Source: Paraburkholderia dinghuensis (lineage in GTDB: Bacteria > Pseudomonadota > Gammaproteobacteria > Burkholderiales > Burkholderiaceae). From it: a stretch of 64,000 nt of DNA. Location of the stretch: assembly GCF_003837865.1 (NCBI RefSeq), contig NZ_RQIS01000014.1, positions 1 through 64,000 of the forward strand. Reading direction: 5' to 3'. The notes beneath the pieces are model-generated. The model searched no databases. It saw only the letters and a program-made list of their open reading frames with translations, and was not told where the DNA came from. A program made the position numbers and the translations under genes. Shown here piece after piece: positions 27,848 to 37,310 of this stretch (the stretch's first letter is position 1; the number at the start of each line of letters is the position of its first letter).

Positions 27848-28207
27848 GGTTGCTTGCGAACTGGCGCTCAGAGTGATCACCCGCCTCGGCGGCCATTGTA
27901 AGTTTCTCCGGAAACCGGAAAGCCACTGCCGGAGCTGACGACCGGTATCCAAATCCGGCACAGGAAAGCAGGTACCGCAAGAAACCCCGGTCAGCATGTG
28001 CAACGCATGGTATCGATACGGTAGGCCTCGCACTGCGGCCTACCGAACGCATCCCCCGCCCTCACGCGTGCATTACAGCGCACGCTGAAAACGATTTACG
28101 CCCTGTCCCACGCCAGAAGTTGGTTAGCCGGCATGGCAGAGTCCTGTGAGTACGAGTGATTCGGCGGAACTTCCGTGCTCAACTACCAGGACTTTTTTTG
28201 GAGCCTT
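27848..28207. other. Gap downstream of the Wzy-like gene with a strong dyad
   Basis: No gene is supported here. A perfect nine-base stem CGGTAGGCC/GGCCTACCG (28019-28027 and 28037-28045) encloses a nine-base loop. Close to the Wzy-like stop, AGTCCTG (28140-28146) and CAGGACT (28187-28193) can pair and are followed on the plus strand by six T. Either could slow or process the leftward transcript, but neither is a classical terminator for the minus strand. Confidence 0.4.
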
Positions 28208-29647
28208 TTACTGAATCTCGGATGACGCGTTAATTTTATTCATCCCTCCACTCGCGGCCCATCGCTCACGCCCCGGAACACGTGCTGGCGCACGTCCAGG
28301 CATTCGCGGTGAAAGTGCGCCCGCGGCCGCCGCAAAAATGTAGAAACCCGCGCCAAGTTCGAACACGGAGGCCGAAGTCGAAGCAACGATCAGTCCTGCG
28401 ATCATGCCTTGCCGCGCGGCGTAGCAAATGGCACGTTCCGCGAATGGATAGTGGGTGGGTACCGGCAACAGTAAAGATTTGCCGACGAACATCCCGTAGC
28501 AAACCACGCCCACGACCCCGAGGCTCGCCAGGACCAGCACCAGAAAGCTCGAGGTGCGAATGCTACCGAGCCCTACGCCTATTCCGTAAGTATCCAGAAA
28601 ATTCGTTACCCCCTGAGCATTCCACGTCATACGCTCAACGCCGGACGAACTCCCTGCCTTACTCAGTATCGAGACCTCGACGAAATCGCCAAGCGCCGTC
28701 GCCACCCCCGGCAGGAAGAGCACCACGTAGAGTGCTCCCAGCACACCGGCACAACCCATGAAAACCCACATGCGTTGCCTGCGTACCGTGGCGACACGCG
28801 CAATGAGACCGGGGCGGCTAAAGAGCAGTACCGCCTGATACCCCGCGAAGCCGACATAAGCGGTTCCCGAAGTAGACAGCAGCAAGAGTGTTCCGGACGC
28901 GACAGCAAGCGCACCAGCAAGCCTCGAACGATAGCCGACCAGCCAGAGATTCAGGCAAAAGACAAAGAGCGGCAGCGTAAAACCCGCAAACGAAGAAGTT
29001 TCACTGAACGTGCCGCTGATGCGAACCAGGCCGCCCATTTCCTCGCCAGTTAAATCGGCGAACTGCGCCGTCTTGACGACAGTAAGCACATCGATGCCCG
29101 CCGCGTGCGAAGCGATATCGACAAGACCCGCCAACACGTCGAGAAAGGTCAGCAAAAACATCGCGTTTGCGAGCGTCCGGTACACGCCGCGATATTTCAG
29201 GAACGCGTACATGCTGCAATACACTACGACGTCGCCAACGCAATAGAGCGCCTGCGAAAGATTTCCGGAGACAGGGCCAAGCGGTTGCAGCAGCACCTGT
29301 GGGTTACTGCGGTCGACCGGGAACACGAGCGTCGAACCGCGCAGCAAACGCGGCAGCACGATGGCACCCGCGATACCCCATACACAGGTGCAGAGCAGCC
29401 AGAAACCGGGTTTGTCCAGCGCGAACGCGTCAGCGAGCCGCTTGCCGCCCGCAAGATTGAATGCGCGGAGAGCGAAGAATGCCAGGAAAAGTTGTGCCGG
29501 CAAAATGCCGATGCCGCCGAATCCGAGCGCGAGCGCACATCCGAATAGCGAAAAGACCGCCATTCCGTAGATCACCCAGCGATACGACGCATAGAGTGCC
29601 ACCAGTCCGGTGACGAGCACTATCGCTCCAGATATCGTCAGTCCCAC
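28208..29647 (-). CDS. Wzy-like polysaccharide polymerase, multi-pass membrane protein
   Basis: This protein of about 480 residues is almost entirely hydrophobic, with ten or more predicted membrane helices and a larger hydrophilic loop (about 90-125 and 310-345). That is the pattern of O-antigen/EPS polymerases, which join lipid-linked repeat units in the periplasm. These proteins share little sequence, so the call rests on topology and context. It stands between GT4 and GT2 genes in the same position as BceI in the cepacian locus. The start is either TTG 29656 or GTG 29647; I give the latter. An O-antigen ligase is the alternative. Confidence 0.7.
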   Translation of the reverse strand: MGLTISGAIVLVTGLVALYASYRWVIYGMAVFSLFGCALALGFGGIGILPAQLFLAFFALRAFNLAGGKRLADAFALDKPGFWLLCTCVWGIAGAIVLPRLLRGSTLVFPVDRSNPQVLLQPLGPVSGNLSQALYCVGDVVVYCSMYAFLKYRGVYRTLANAMFLLTFLDVLAGLVDIASHAAGIDVLTVVKTAQFADLTGEEMGGLVRISGTFSETSSFAGFTLPLFVFCLNLWLVGYRSRLAGALAVASGTLLLLSTSGTAYVGFAGYQAVLLFSRPGLIARVATVRRQRMWVFMGCAGVLGALYVVLFLPGVATALGDFVEVSILSKAGSSSGVERMTWNAQGVTNFLDTYGIGVGLGSIRTSSFLVLVLASLGVVGVVCYGMFVGKSLLLPVPTHYPFAERAICYAARQGMIAGLIVASTSASVFELGAGFYIFAAAAGALSPRMPGRAPARVPGRERWAASGGMNKINASSEIQ

Positions 29648-29710
29648 GTGCCTCAACCCCCATCGGTTCGAGCAACAATCGTTCGTGAACGATCCCGTTA
29701 TGGCGGCATT

Positions 29711-30928
29711 TCAGGCTGAATGCCAGCGTCGGACCACACGCAACGTATCAGCAAACCCTCTGTCGGCGTCCATCGCGCGCTCAACGACGCCGAGAAACTC
29801 TTGTTTGAATCGTTCCTCCGTAAAGCGCATGGCATTGCGGCGACATACCTCCGCTTTGAGAGGCGGCTGCCGCTCAAAGCGCTCCACTGCATCGACGATA
29901 GACGCCACGCTCTGCTCGCCGAAAAAGAGTCCCGTGCCGCGCTCGGGATCCAGCGAATCCACGACGATCTCTCGGGAGCCGCCGCGACCGTAAGCGATGA
30001 CCGGAGTGCCACAGGCCTGTGCCTCAACCATCGAAATGCCAAAATCCTCTTCGGCGGCGACGACGAACGCTCGCGCACGCTGCATGTAGTCCAGCAAAAC
30101 CGTCTCAGACTGGTAGCCGAGCAAAGTCACATTTGATGTCGCGCACGCCTTGGCGCGCGTGAAATCCGGACCGTCACCGATGACCACGAGACGTCGCGAT
30201 GGCATCGCGGCAAATGCCTCGACGATGAGCGGGATACGCTTGTAAGGCACCATGCGAGACGCAATCAAATAAAAGTCCTCATGCCGCTCACTCAATTGGA
30301 ACCGCTCGACGGCGACAGGCGGATAGACCACGGTGGCCTCACTGCCGTAGGCTTTACGGATACGCCGCCCAACAAAAGCCGAATTGGCGACAAAGACATC
30401 CACGCCATGTGCCGTGCGCTGATCCCAGATGCGCAGGTAATGGAGCAACACCCGCACGATCCAGCTCTTGACGCCACGCTGCAGTCCGGCTTCGCACAGA
30501 TACTGGTGCTGCAGATCCCACGCATAGCGAATGGGGGAATGGATATAACTCACATGCACCTGATTCGGGCCCGTCAAAATACCCTTGGCCACGGCGTGGC
30601 TTGAAGAAATAACGAGGTCATAGGGCGAGAGATCGAACTGCTCGATCGCCAGCGGCATAAGCGGAAGATAGCTGCGAAACGATGTGCGCGCCCGCGGCAG
30701 ATGCTGGATGAACGAGGTCGTGGCGTGTTTTCCGCCCAGGACCTCGCGCTGCGACTCCGGGAAGAAATCGACGACGCTGAATAGATCAGCCTGTGGAAAC
30801 AGTTGAAGAATCTGCTCAACTACCCGCTCCGAACCCGCATAGGTGACAAGCCAATCATGCACGACTGCGATACGGCCGAAACGGTGTGAGTTGTTCGCGA
30901 GCGTTGAGGCAAGCGCTACGTTAGCCAC
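29711..30928 (-). CDS. Family 4 glycosyltransferase (GT-B fold), GTG start
   Basis: This 405-residue enzyme begins IAVVHDWLVTYAGSERVVEQ, a signature of the WcaI/BceG-like GT4 group. The donor domain has YLIASRMVPYKRIPLIVEAF, VVIGDGPDF and AEEDFGISMVEAQACGTPVI. The GTG start has GGAG eight bases upstream and overlaps the end of the previous gene by 13 bp, so translation is probably coupled. It likely adds one sugar of the repeat unit at the cytoplasmic face. Confidence 0.9.
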   Translation of the reverse strand: MANVALASTLANNSHRFGRIAVVHDWLVTYAGSERVVEQILQLFPQADLFSVVDFFPESQREVLGGKHATTSFIQHLPRARTSFRSYLPLMPLAIEQFDLSPYDLVISSSHAVAKGILTGPNQVHVSYIHSPIRYAWDLQHQYLCEAGLQRGVKSWIVRVLLHYLRIWDQRTAHGVDVFVANSAFVGRRIRKAYGSEATVVYPPVAVERFQLSERHEDFYLIASRMVPYKRIPLIVEAFAAMPSRRLVVIGDGPDFTRAKACATSNVTLLGYQSETVLLDYMQRARAFVVAAEEDFGISMVEAQACGTPVIAYGRGGSREIVVDSLDPERGTGLFFGEQSVASIVDAVERFERQPPLKAEVCRRNAMRFTEERFKQEFLGVVERAMDADRGFADTLRVVRRWHSA

Positions 30929-32043
30929 GGCGAGATCTCCCCGATCAATTTGGTGGCGGTAGCACGCCAGGTGAGTTCCGCAGTCCGTGCGCGACCGCGC
31001 TCGCGCAGACTCGCACGCAACGCAACATCGCTCGTGATCTGCTCAAGCAAACGCGCCAGCTCCGCGGGATCGTCTGGTGAGGTGTAAAGCGCAGCGTCCC
31101 CGCACGCCTCTTGCACGGCCGGAAGCCGCGATGCAATGACGGGGCAGCCAAGCGCGAGCGCCTCGACCGGCGGCAGCCCGAAGCCCTCGTAACGCGACGG
31201 ATAGACGAAGCATGCTGCGCGCCGATACAACGTCGCCAGATCACCATCACTCACATATCCGAGGTGCTTCACGAATTTGGGTAACGCCTCCTGGTCCGTC
31301 CCGTATACGCGTGGATCGCCGCCGCCCACCACTACGATGTCGAATTGCGCCTCGCGGATCAGTCGGGCAGCCTCAGCCACAAGCTGGAAATTCTTGTGCC
31401 GGTTCAGGCTTCCCACTGCAAGAACAAAGGGACGTTCGTTCAATGTGGCGACCACCGCGCTTTCATCCTGCTGCACGCGCAGCATGTGCTCGCCACTCTC
31501 CGGTACGACGCCAATTTTTCCGGCCGGAATCCGGTAGGCGTCACACAACTCGCGCCGCGAGAATTCCGACACGGTTATCACCCGGCGCGACACTCGGCCG
31601 ATACGCGGCGCCATCAAACGATACCAGGCCACAAAGGACCGGCTGTAGCTGTCGGGAACACGCGCGGGCGCCGCGTCGTGAAGCACCGTAACCTGATGAC
31701 GGTACAACAGCGGCCCGGAGTTACAGAGATTCAGCAGCAACCGGCCGCGCGCGACTTGCGGTAACACGATCTGCTCCCAATGCACACCGCCGCCCCTGCC
31801 GCTCGCTCGCAGCCCGACATGTCGAAATGGATTTTGCATCCCGGCCAGCGCTTCGGGCACGATGAGTTCGGTCCGCAATCCGGCGACCAGCGGATCGCCC
31901 AGCTCAATCAATTGATCAAGCGCACGAATGGTCTCGAACGCAAAGCGGTCGACACCCGTCGCACGACGGCCGAGAAAGCGGCCATTGATCAACAGGCCGG
32001 GAGCATGCGCGTGTTTCATCCTGGGGTCCTGGGCATCGCTCAT
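30916..32043 (-). CDS. Family 4 glycosyltransferase (GT-B fold)
   Basis: This protein of 375 residues has GLLINGRFLGRRATGVDRFA near the N-terminus, LLLNLCNSGPLL and VTVLHDAAPARVPDSY in the acceptor domain, and FVLAVGSLNRHKNFQLVAEA with RYEGFGLPPVEALALGCPVI in the donor domain. It is the first gene of the leftward GT4-GT4-Wzy run and overlaps the next start. A decayed piece of a close relative, including its leader, lies at 22935-23220. Confidence 0.9.
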   Translation of the reverse strand: MSDAQDPRMKHAHAPGLLINGRFLGRRATGVDRFAFETIRALDQLIELGDPLVAGLRTELIVPEALAGMQNPFRHVGLRASGRGGGVHWEQIVLPQVARGRLLLNLCNSGPLLYRHQVTVLHDAAPARVPDSYSRSFVAWYRLMAPRIGRVSRRVITVSEFSRRELCDAYRIPAGKIGVVPESGEHMLRVQQDESAVVATLNERPFVLAVGSLNRHKNFQLVAEAARLIREAQFDIVVVGGGDPRVYGTDQEALPKFVKHLGYVSDGDLATLYRRAACFVYPSRYEGFGLPPVEALALGCPVIASRLPAVQEACGDAALYTSPDDPAELARLLEQITSDVALRASLRERGRARTAELTWRATATKLIGEISPWLT

Positions 32044-32473
32044 GGCCGCCCGTCATCAATGCACGAAGCCGCTGCAACACACGACTGCATTCGACACGTC
32101 ACGCGATGCAACATCTATGACGTTGAGTGTGGCCGGGTTCCGCCCCGGCGAATGTTCGCCTTCGCGCATGCCGCGCGAATTTACACATACACGGCGGGCC
32201 CTGAACAATCGGATGAGCTGTGTGTCCACTGCAACGCAGAATGCCGGAAGTCCGTTGCGGGCGACGCGAGGTAGCGGCATATTTATCGCGGTGAGCATGC
32301 AAGCTCTGACGAGGTCTTGACGCGAATTAAAGGGTGACCCACTGTATTTGCAGCACGCGCTCGGCCTCGTCCATAGAGAGCCAAAGGGTGCAGCGGGGGC
32401 CCACATCAAGAACCATTGAAACGATCCGCTCATTTCGGCCCTATCTCACAGGCCACAAGATAGTTCAAACGAC
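32044..32473. other. Divergent intergenic region with a leader repeat
   Basis: This gap separates the leftward GT4 gene from the rightward DUF707 gene and should carry both promoters. The part 32090-32200 is repeated in decayed form at 23110-23220. No gene is recognisable. Confidence 0.45.
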
Positions 32474-33418
32474 ATGAAGTCCGATAACCTGATTATTGTT
32501 CGAGCCGGAAAAGATAGCCTCCATACGAAATGGCTAGAAAATACGGATGGCGAACCGGTCGACTTTGACGTGCTCGTTGCGGCTCATCACAAAGATGCGA
32601 TGAAAAATGATTCCGGGCACGTCAAATATATCTTCATTCCGGGTACTAAGGTGCACGGATGGGACATCGTATTGTCTGAACATCACGATTTCATCAGCAC
32701 CTATCAACGCATCGCCTTGATCGACGACGACATAGATTCGGACGCCGGGACGCTCAATCGATGCTTCGCCTTCGGAAGGGATCACGGCCTGAGCATATGG
32801 CAACCAAGTCTCACCCACGATTCGTATGCGACGTATGGAGCTTGCCTGCAAAATGAGCGATTTCTGCTTCGGCATGTCAACCATGTTGAAATGATGTGCC
32901 CATTTTTCGAAGCATCCGTATTGAGAGAAATTTCTCCGCTATTTTCACTCGGATTTGAAAGCGGCATCGATCTCGTTTGGTGCAGTATTGCGCGTGACCT
33001 GGGAGGCAGGTGCGCGATCATAGACGCATGCACGGTAACGCACACAAAGCCGGTTGGCGGCCAAAAACAACTGAACGGATTTATTGGGAAAAACTACGAG
33101 GATGATATTTTCGAAATCCTGAGACTGTTCGACATGAAATGGCCATCGTGGGTTGCAGAAACGGCAATTGACAGGGCGGACAACACGATACACACCGGAA
33201 TAAGTTTAAGACTGAGCCCCACCCGGCTGTTGCTGACGTTCCATCTCGCACCAAAGGGAACTCGCCTGTTACGACTGAAGGCATTGCTGGATCACATCAG
33301 ACATCAGCTTTTTCGACAGCCTTATTATGGAAAAAGCACGCTGGAAAAAATCAGCCGCGTGGGAAAACGACCCCCAAAGGCAATTTCGACGTTGACCCAT
33401 ACTGCGCACACGATCTAG
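32474..33418 (+). CDS. DUF707 family protein, putative glycosyltransferase
   Basis: This 314-residue protein matches the DUF707 pattern: an N-terminal LIIVRAGKDSLH, then IALIDDDIDSDAGTLNRCF with a DDD metal-binding-like cluster near residue 80, and WQPSLTHDSYATY soon after. DUF707 proteins are suspected GT-A type glycosyltransferases. It is the only gene between 20 and 39 kb on the plus strand, and its base composition is visibly less G+C rich than the flanking genes. Both features suggest it was inserted into the locus by transfer. The function is inferred from family and context only. Confidence 0.75.
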   Translation: MKSDNLIIVRAGKDSLHTKWLENTDGEPVDFDVLVAAHHKDAMKNDSGHVKYIFIPGTKVHGWDIVLSEHHDFISTYQRIALIDDDIDSDAGTLNRCFAFGRDHGLSIWQPSLTHDSYATYGACLQNERFLLRHVNHVEMMCPFFEASVLREISPLFSLGFESGIDLVWCSIARDLGGRCAIIDACTVTHTKPVGGQKQLNGFIGKNYEDDIFEILRLFDMKWPSWVAETAIDRADNTIHTGISLRLSPTRLLLTFHLAPKGTRLLRLKALLDHIRHQLFRQPYYGKSTLEKISRVGKRPPKAISTLTHTAHTI

Positions 33419-33666
33419 CGTCACCTGTGTGGACACTCGCCGCGTCGCGAGCGGGGCGATTTGAATGCCGCGTAGCCTGGCTTGTGTTCGCGTCACACAC
33501 TCGTCACGGCATCGAGATGCAGATGATGATGGTGCTGTCGAGTTCAAGTCCCCCGGCGCACCCACCGACGACTCGAATATCTTCGATCTACGCCGGTTGT
33601 CGCCCATTACAGTGAGCGTCGGCGCAATATGAACAGCTGGAACACGTGCCCCCCGGCAACAGCTCG
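33419..33666. other. Gap between convergent DUF707 and BY-kinase genes
   Basis: About 250 bp with no recognisable gene. Two genes end into it, so terminators are expected, but I see no strong hairpin followed by T. Confidence 0.3.
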
Positions 33667-35910
33667 CTAGTCGGCGCTGCCTCTGCCCGCATCTTTCGCA
33701 AAACCGTAGCTCGAATAGCCATATGCGGCATACTCATCGCCGTAACGACCCGGACGCGATGTCATGTCGTTAAAGATTACGCCGCGAATCGGCACGCCAA
33801 CCTGTTCGAAGCGACGCACAGACTCGCGTAGATCGGCCACGCTTGTGGTTCCCTGACGCGCGATCATGAACACCGTACCCGCAAGCTTGCCGATGATCCC
33901 GGCGTCCGCCACCGGCAATACCGGCGGCGAATCAATCAACACGAGGTCATACGCCTCATTCGCCCACGCCACGAAATCCTTGAAAGCGTCGTCGCGCAGC
34001 ATCTCACTGGCATTGTTCACGTAGCCGCCCGTCGCGACGAAGTCGACGCCCGGCATGACCTCGCGGAACACGGCCTCGCCATAGCCCTGGCGAAGCTCGA
34101 CGATGTCGGTGACACCGGGTGCGCTCGGCACGCCCACATGCTGGTTCAGCGACCCGCGCCGCAGATCGGCGTCGATCAGGAGCACACGCTTGCCCGACGC
34201 GCCGAACACGGCCGCCAGATTGACCGAGACAAATGACTTGCCCACCATCGGCGTCGGCCCCGCCAGCAGCACGACGCGATTGGCTGCATGCTCCAACGAA
34301 TGTTCCAGCGCGCTGCGAAAGCTGCGAAGGCTCTCGACCGCCGCGTCGAACGCGGCCGTGCGCGCGAGCACCGTGTTCGCGCCCGGCACCCCGTGCGGCA
34401 AGCGACGTTTAAGCGCATGCTGGACGCGACTGCGCGGCACGGCCGCGAAGACTGCCAGCCCCGTGCCCGACTCGATCTCGTCCACGATAGAGACGCCGCG
34501 ATTGAGTCTGTGACGCAGCAGCACGAGCGCGGCGCCGGCAAAAAGTCCACTGAGCACCGCCGCGACCATCAAGATCGCGCGCTTTGGTCGAATAGGACTT
34601 TCCGCTGGTACCGCAGCATCGATCATGCGCACATTCGACACGCGACCGGCCTTTAGCAGGCGCAACTGCTCGCTGCTATTCAACAGATTCGTGTAGATAT
34701 TCGTATCAACGGTCACTTCGCGCTGCAGACGCACCAGTTGCTGCTCCACCGGCGGCAACGCGCGCGTCTGCCCAGCCAGCGTTTGCAGCGACTTCTCCGC
34801 TTCGGCCAGTTGTCCGTTTACCGCGGCCAGGGCCGGATTGTCGTCGGTGAAGCGTGCCATCAGCATCGCGCGCTGCTGGTGCAGATCGGCGATACGCTGC
34901 TGGGCCAGCGCCGAACTCTGCAATAGTGCGGTGGCTTCAGCGCCCAGATTCACGGCGCCATGCTCCGAGCGGAACGTGTTGAATTCGTTCTCGGCCTTCT
35001 CGAGCTGTGCCTTGAGTTGCGGCAGCTGCTGGTCGAGGAAAGCAATCTGCTTTTCCGCTTCTTCCTGCGTGCGCTGCACGTTCTGCCGAACGTATTCGCC
35101 GCCGATCGCGTTGAGAATGGTGCTGGTGAGGTTCGCGTCTTCGCCATCCAGTATCACGCCGATAACATCGGAATCCTTACCTTTTTCAGAGATCGCGAGC
35201 GCGTCCTGCAGCGACTTGATCGCACTCAATTCGGACAGGCGAGTAAGGTCGAAGATCGTGCCCGGCTGCGCATCGATCCGGTTCAAGACGAGGTCGATTG
35301 CACCGCCAACGGTCGGTGCGTGCAGCGCTTCGCCCACCTTCCCTTCGAGCCTGATGCTGCCGTTTTCGAGCGTGTAGGTTCCTTCACCCCGATAGGTCAG
35401 GACAAACGGCCTGCCCTGCAGGTGCGCCGGTACGTCGAATCGCGTGACCTCGATCGCTTCGTCGCCCCACGCGTAACCGCCCCATCCCGACCAGCTTGCC
35501 AGGTTCAGATGCCGTGCTGCCCAGCGTCCCACCCACGGAAGGTAGCGTGGCGTCGCTCGAATATAGAGCTTCGTCGCATTCACGGCGGATGATACGACCA
35601 GCCGCGAACGCAGCACCTCCATTTCAGCCGACGCACCGGTCTTGATATCGAACTGGGAAGAAAGATCACTGAGTGCTGATTTCACACCATTCTTGCTTTC
35701 CTCCACCTGAATGAGGATATCCGACTCATACACGGGAGACGCCAGTATTGCGTATACGCCACCCACAAGTGTAAAGATCGCCGTGACGATCAGGATCGTC
35801 TTGCGGCCCGCGTACAGCGTGTCGAGCAGACTGCTCATGTGTCCGCCGTCAAGCGGTATCGGCATGATCGTCTCGGCGGGACCTTCGATCAGGTAGTCGC
35901 GCTGATGCAT
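33667..35910 (-). CDS. Wzc-like polysaccharide co-polymerase with BY-kinase domain
   Basis: This 747-residue inner-membrane protein would control chain length and export. An N-terminal membrane helix (about 30-52) and a Wzz domain start with YESDILIQVEE. A long coiled coil follows (about 290-400), then a second helix near 445-470. The cytoplasmic kinase has Walker A GPTPMVGKS, Walker A' VLLIDADLRRG and Walker B LVLIDSPPVLPVADAG. The tail is a tyrosine cluster (YGDEYAAYGYSSYGF), the autophosphorylation site. ATG 35910 has GAGG upstream, so I use it over an upstream TTG. It corresponds to BceF/Wzc. No cognate phosphatase gene is visible in the window. Confidence 0.93.
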   Translation of the reverse strand: MHQRDYLIEGPAETIMPIPLDGGHMSSLLDTLYAGRKTILIVTAIFTLVGGVYAILASPVYESDILIQVEESKNGVKSALSDLSSQFDIKTGASAEMEVLRSRLVVSSAVNATKLYIRATPRYLPWVGRWAARHLNLASWSGWGGYAWGDEAIEVTRFDVPAHLQGRPFVLTYRGEGTYTLENGSIRLEGKVGEALHAPTVGGAIDLVLNRIDAQPGTIFDLTRLSELSAIKSLQDALAISEKGKDSDVIGVILDGEDANLTSTILNAIGGEYVRQNVQRTQEEAEKQIAFLDQQLPQLKAQLEKAENEFNTFRSEHGAVNLGAEATALLQSSALAQQRIADLHQQRAMLMARFTDDNPALAAVNGQLAEAEKSLQTLAGQTRALPPVEQQLVRLQREVTVDTNIYTNLLNSSEQLRLLKAGRVSNVRMIDAAVPAESPIRPKRAILMVAAVLSGLFAGAALVLLRHRLNRGVSIVDEIESGTGLAVFAAVPRSRVQHALKRRLPHGVPGANTVLARTAAFDAAVESLRSFRSALEHSLEHAANRVVLLAGPTPMVGKSFVSVNLAAVFGASGKRVLLIDADLRRGSLNQHVGVPSAPGVTDIVELRQGYGEAVFREVMPGVDFVATGGYVNNASEMLRDDAFKDFVAWANEAYDLVLIDSPPVLPVADAGIIGKLAGTVFMIARQGTTSVADLRESVRRFEQVGVPIRGVIFNDMTSRPGRYGDEYAAYGYSSYGFAKDAGRGSAD

Positions 35911-35964
35911 ATTTCGCCTCGTTGACGAGCGCCCCAACCGGTGCGGCTCGCATTCAAACAGGTA

Positions 35965-37131
35965 TCAGTAACCCACCGCGCGGCTCGCCGCCGCCGCCTG
36001 GGTGGTTGGCAAAATCAGGCTGATGACACGACTCCATTTCACAAGAGACGACGTGTCGACAAACACGACATCATTGGGCTTGAGTTCGAACGAGTCGGCC
36101 GTCGCCATCGCAGCGGCATTGCTGGCGTCGAGATGGAACACGACCGGCTGCTTCGTATCACGTCCGCGCACGACGTAGACCTGCGAGGCATCGCCCGACG
36201 ACTGGTTGATCCCGCCGGCGTTGCCAAGGGCCTCATTGAGCGACATATGCCCGTTGCCAAACACCACCCCGCCGGGGCGCTCGACCTCGCCCTCCACGAA
36301 AACCTTGCTGTCTGACTGCGCAAAGACACGCACGAGGTCGCCGTCTATCAAAATGATGCGATCAGGATTGAAGCCCTTGCGAATCATCTCCGGCATGTCG
36401 ATGTTCACGGTAGTGTCATTGCGCGTCACGGCAACATGCGAGCGGTCAGCATTGCTGGTGAAGCCGCCCGCCCGGTTGATCGCCTCGGGCAACGTCATGG
36501 GTCTGTCATTGAGCACTTGCACACCCGGCGACTTGATCTCGCCATCCAGATACACACGTTTGCTGCGGTACGTCTGGATGCGCACCGTAACCTGCGGCTG
36601 ACGCACGTATTTCGCGAGCTTGCCAGCGAGGAGGTCGCGCACGCCCATCTCCGAAAGACCGGTGACTTTCATCGGACCAATATAGGCATACTGAATATAT
36701 CCATCGGTATCGACGGTGTAGCCCGGCGCGACCGAACTGGCACCCGAGGGACCGTCGCCACCGGCTCCCGACGAGGGGAGGTTGAGCTCGGGATGGTCCC
36801 AGACCACGATACTGAGAATATCGCCGGGGCCGATTTCATACGGAGTGGCCTTTGCAAACAGCTTTTCCACGTCCGGGGGAATTCCCTTGGGCCGATCGTC
36901 GGCTTCCTTATCCACTAGTTCCCTCGTGATCTCCACGAGCGAGGCGGATGGCGCGCCAGCGATCCCCTTGTTCACGACGCTGTCCGGCACTGCCGTGCCG
37001 GACACCGCGCCTGCCCCCGGCTTCGACACCGCACCGCCCGACGGCGGAGCGTACGTCATCCCCGGAGACAACGCGCAGCCGCTCAGCGCAACGAGTGCTA
37101 GCCACGCCATCGACGCGGCCCTGCGGCGCAT
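35965..37131 (-). CDS. Wza-like outer-membrane polysaccharide export lipoprotein
   Basis: This protein carries a poly_export domain (from YEIGPGDILSIVVWDHPEL) followed by SLBB repeats (VYLDGEIKSPGVQVLNDRPM and VFVEGEVERPGGVVFGNG). The preferred start, ATG 37131, gives MRRRAASMAWLALVALSGC, a textbook lipoprotein signal with the lipobox Cys at residue 19. Longer frames (ATG 37191, 37206) are possible but bury the signal. The product should form the outer-membrane channel of the Wzy-dependent pathway, partnered with the BY-kinase encoded 55 bp downstream. Confidence 0.92.
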   Translation of the reverse strand: MRRRAASMAWLALVALSGCALSPGMTYAPPSGGAVSKPGAGAVSGTAVPDSVVNKGIAGAPSASLVEITRELVDKEADDRPKGIPPDVEKLFAKATPYEIGPGDILSIVVWDHPELNLPSSGAGGDGPSGASSVAPGYTVDTDGYIQYAYIGPMKVTGLSEMGVRDLLAGKLAKYVRQPQVTVRIQTYRSKRVYLDGEIKSPGVQVLNDRPMTLPEAINRAGGFTSNADRSHVAVTRNDTTVNIDMPEMIRKGFNPDRIILIDGDLVRVFAQSDSKVFVEGEVERPGGVVFGNGHMSLNEALGNAGGINQSSGDASQVYVVRGRDTKQPVVFHLDASNAAAMATADSFELKPNDVVFVDTSSLVKWSRVISLILPTTQAAAASRAVGY

Positions 37132-37310
37132 CGTGCCCGCCACGCCGGAATCCGGCGCGAAACGCCCGTGCGCAGCCTCGATCCATTTCATCGCGTTCAG
37201 TCCCATTGCAATGCCCCCAATCCCGTCTACCGCGTTCCGGGTCATGCCGTGTGGCCCGGATACCTGATACGCCAGCCGCGTTTTCCCCGCCCATTCCCGG
37301 CTATTCCCGC

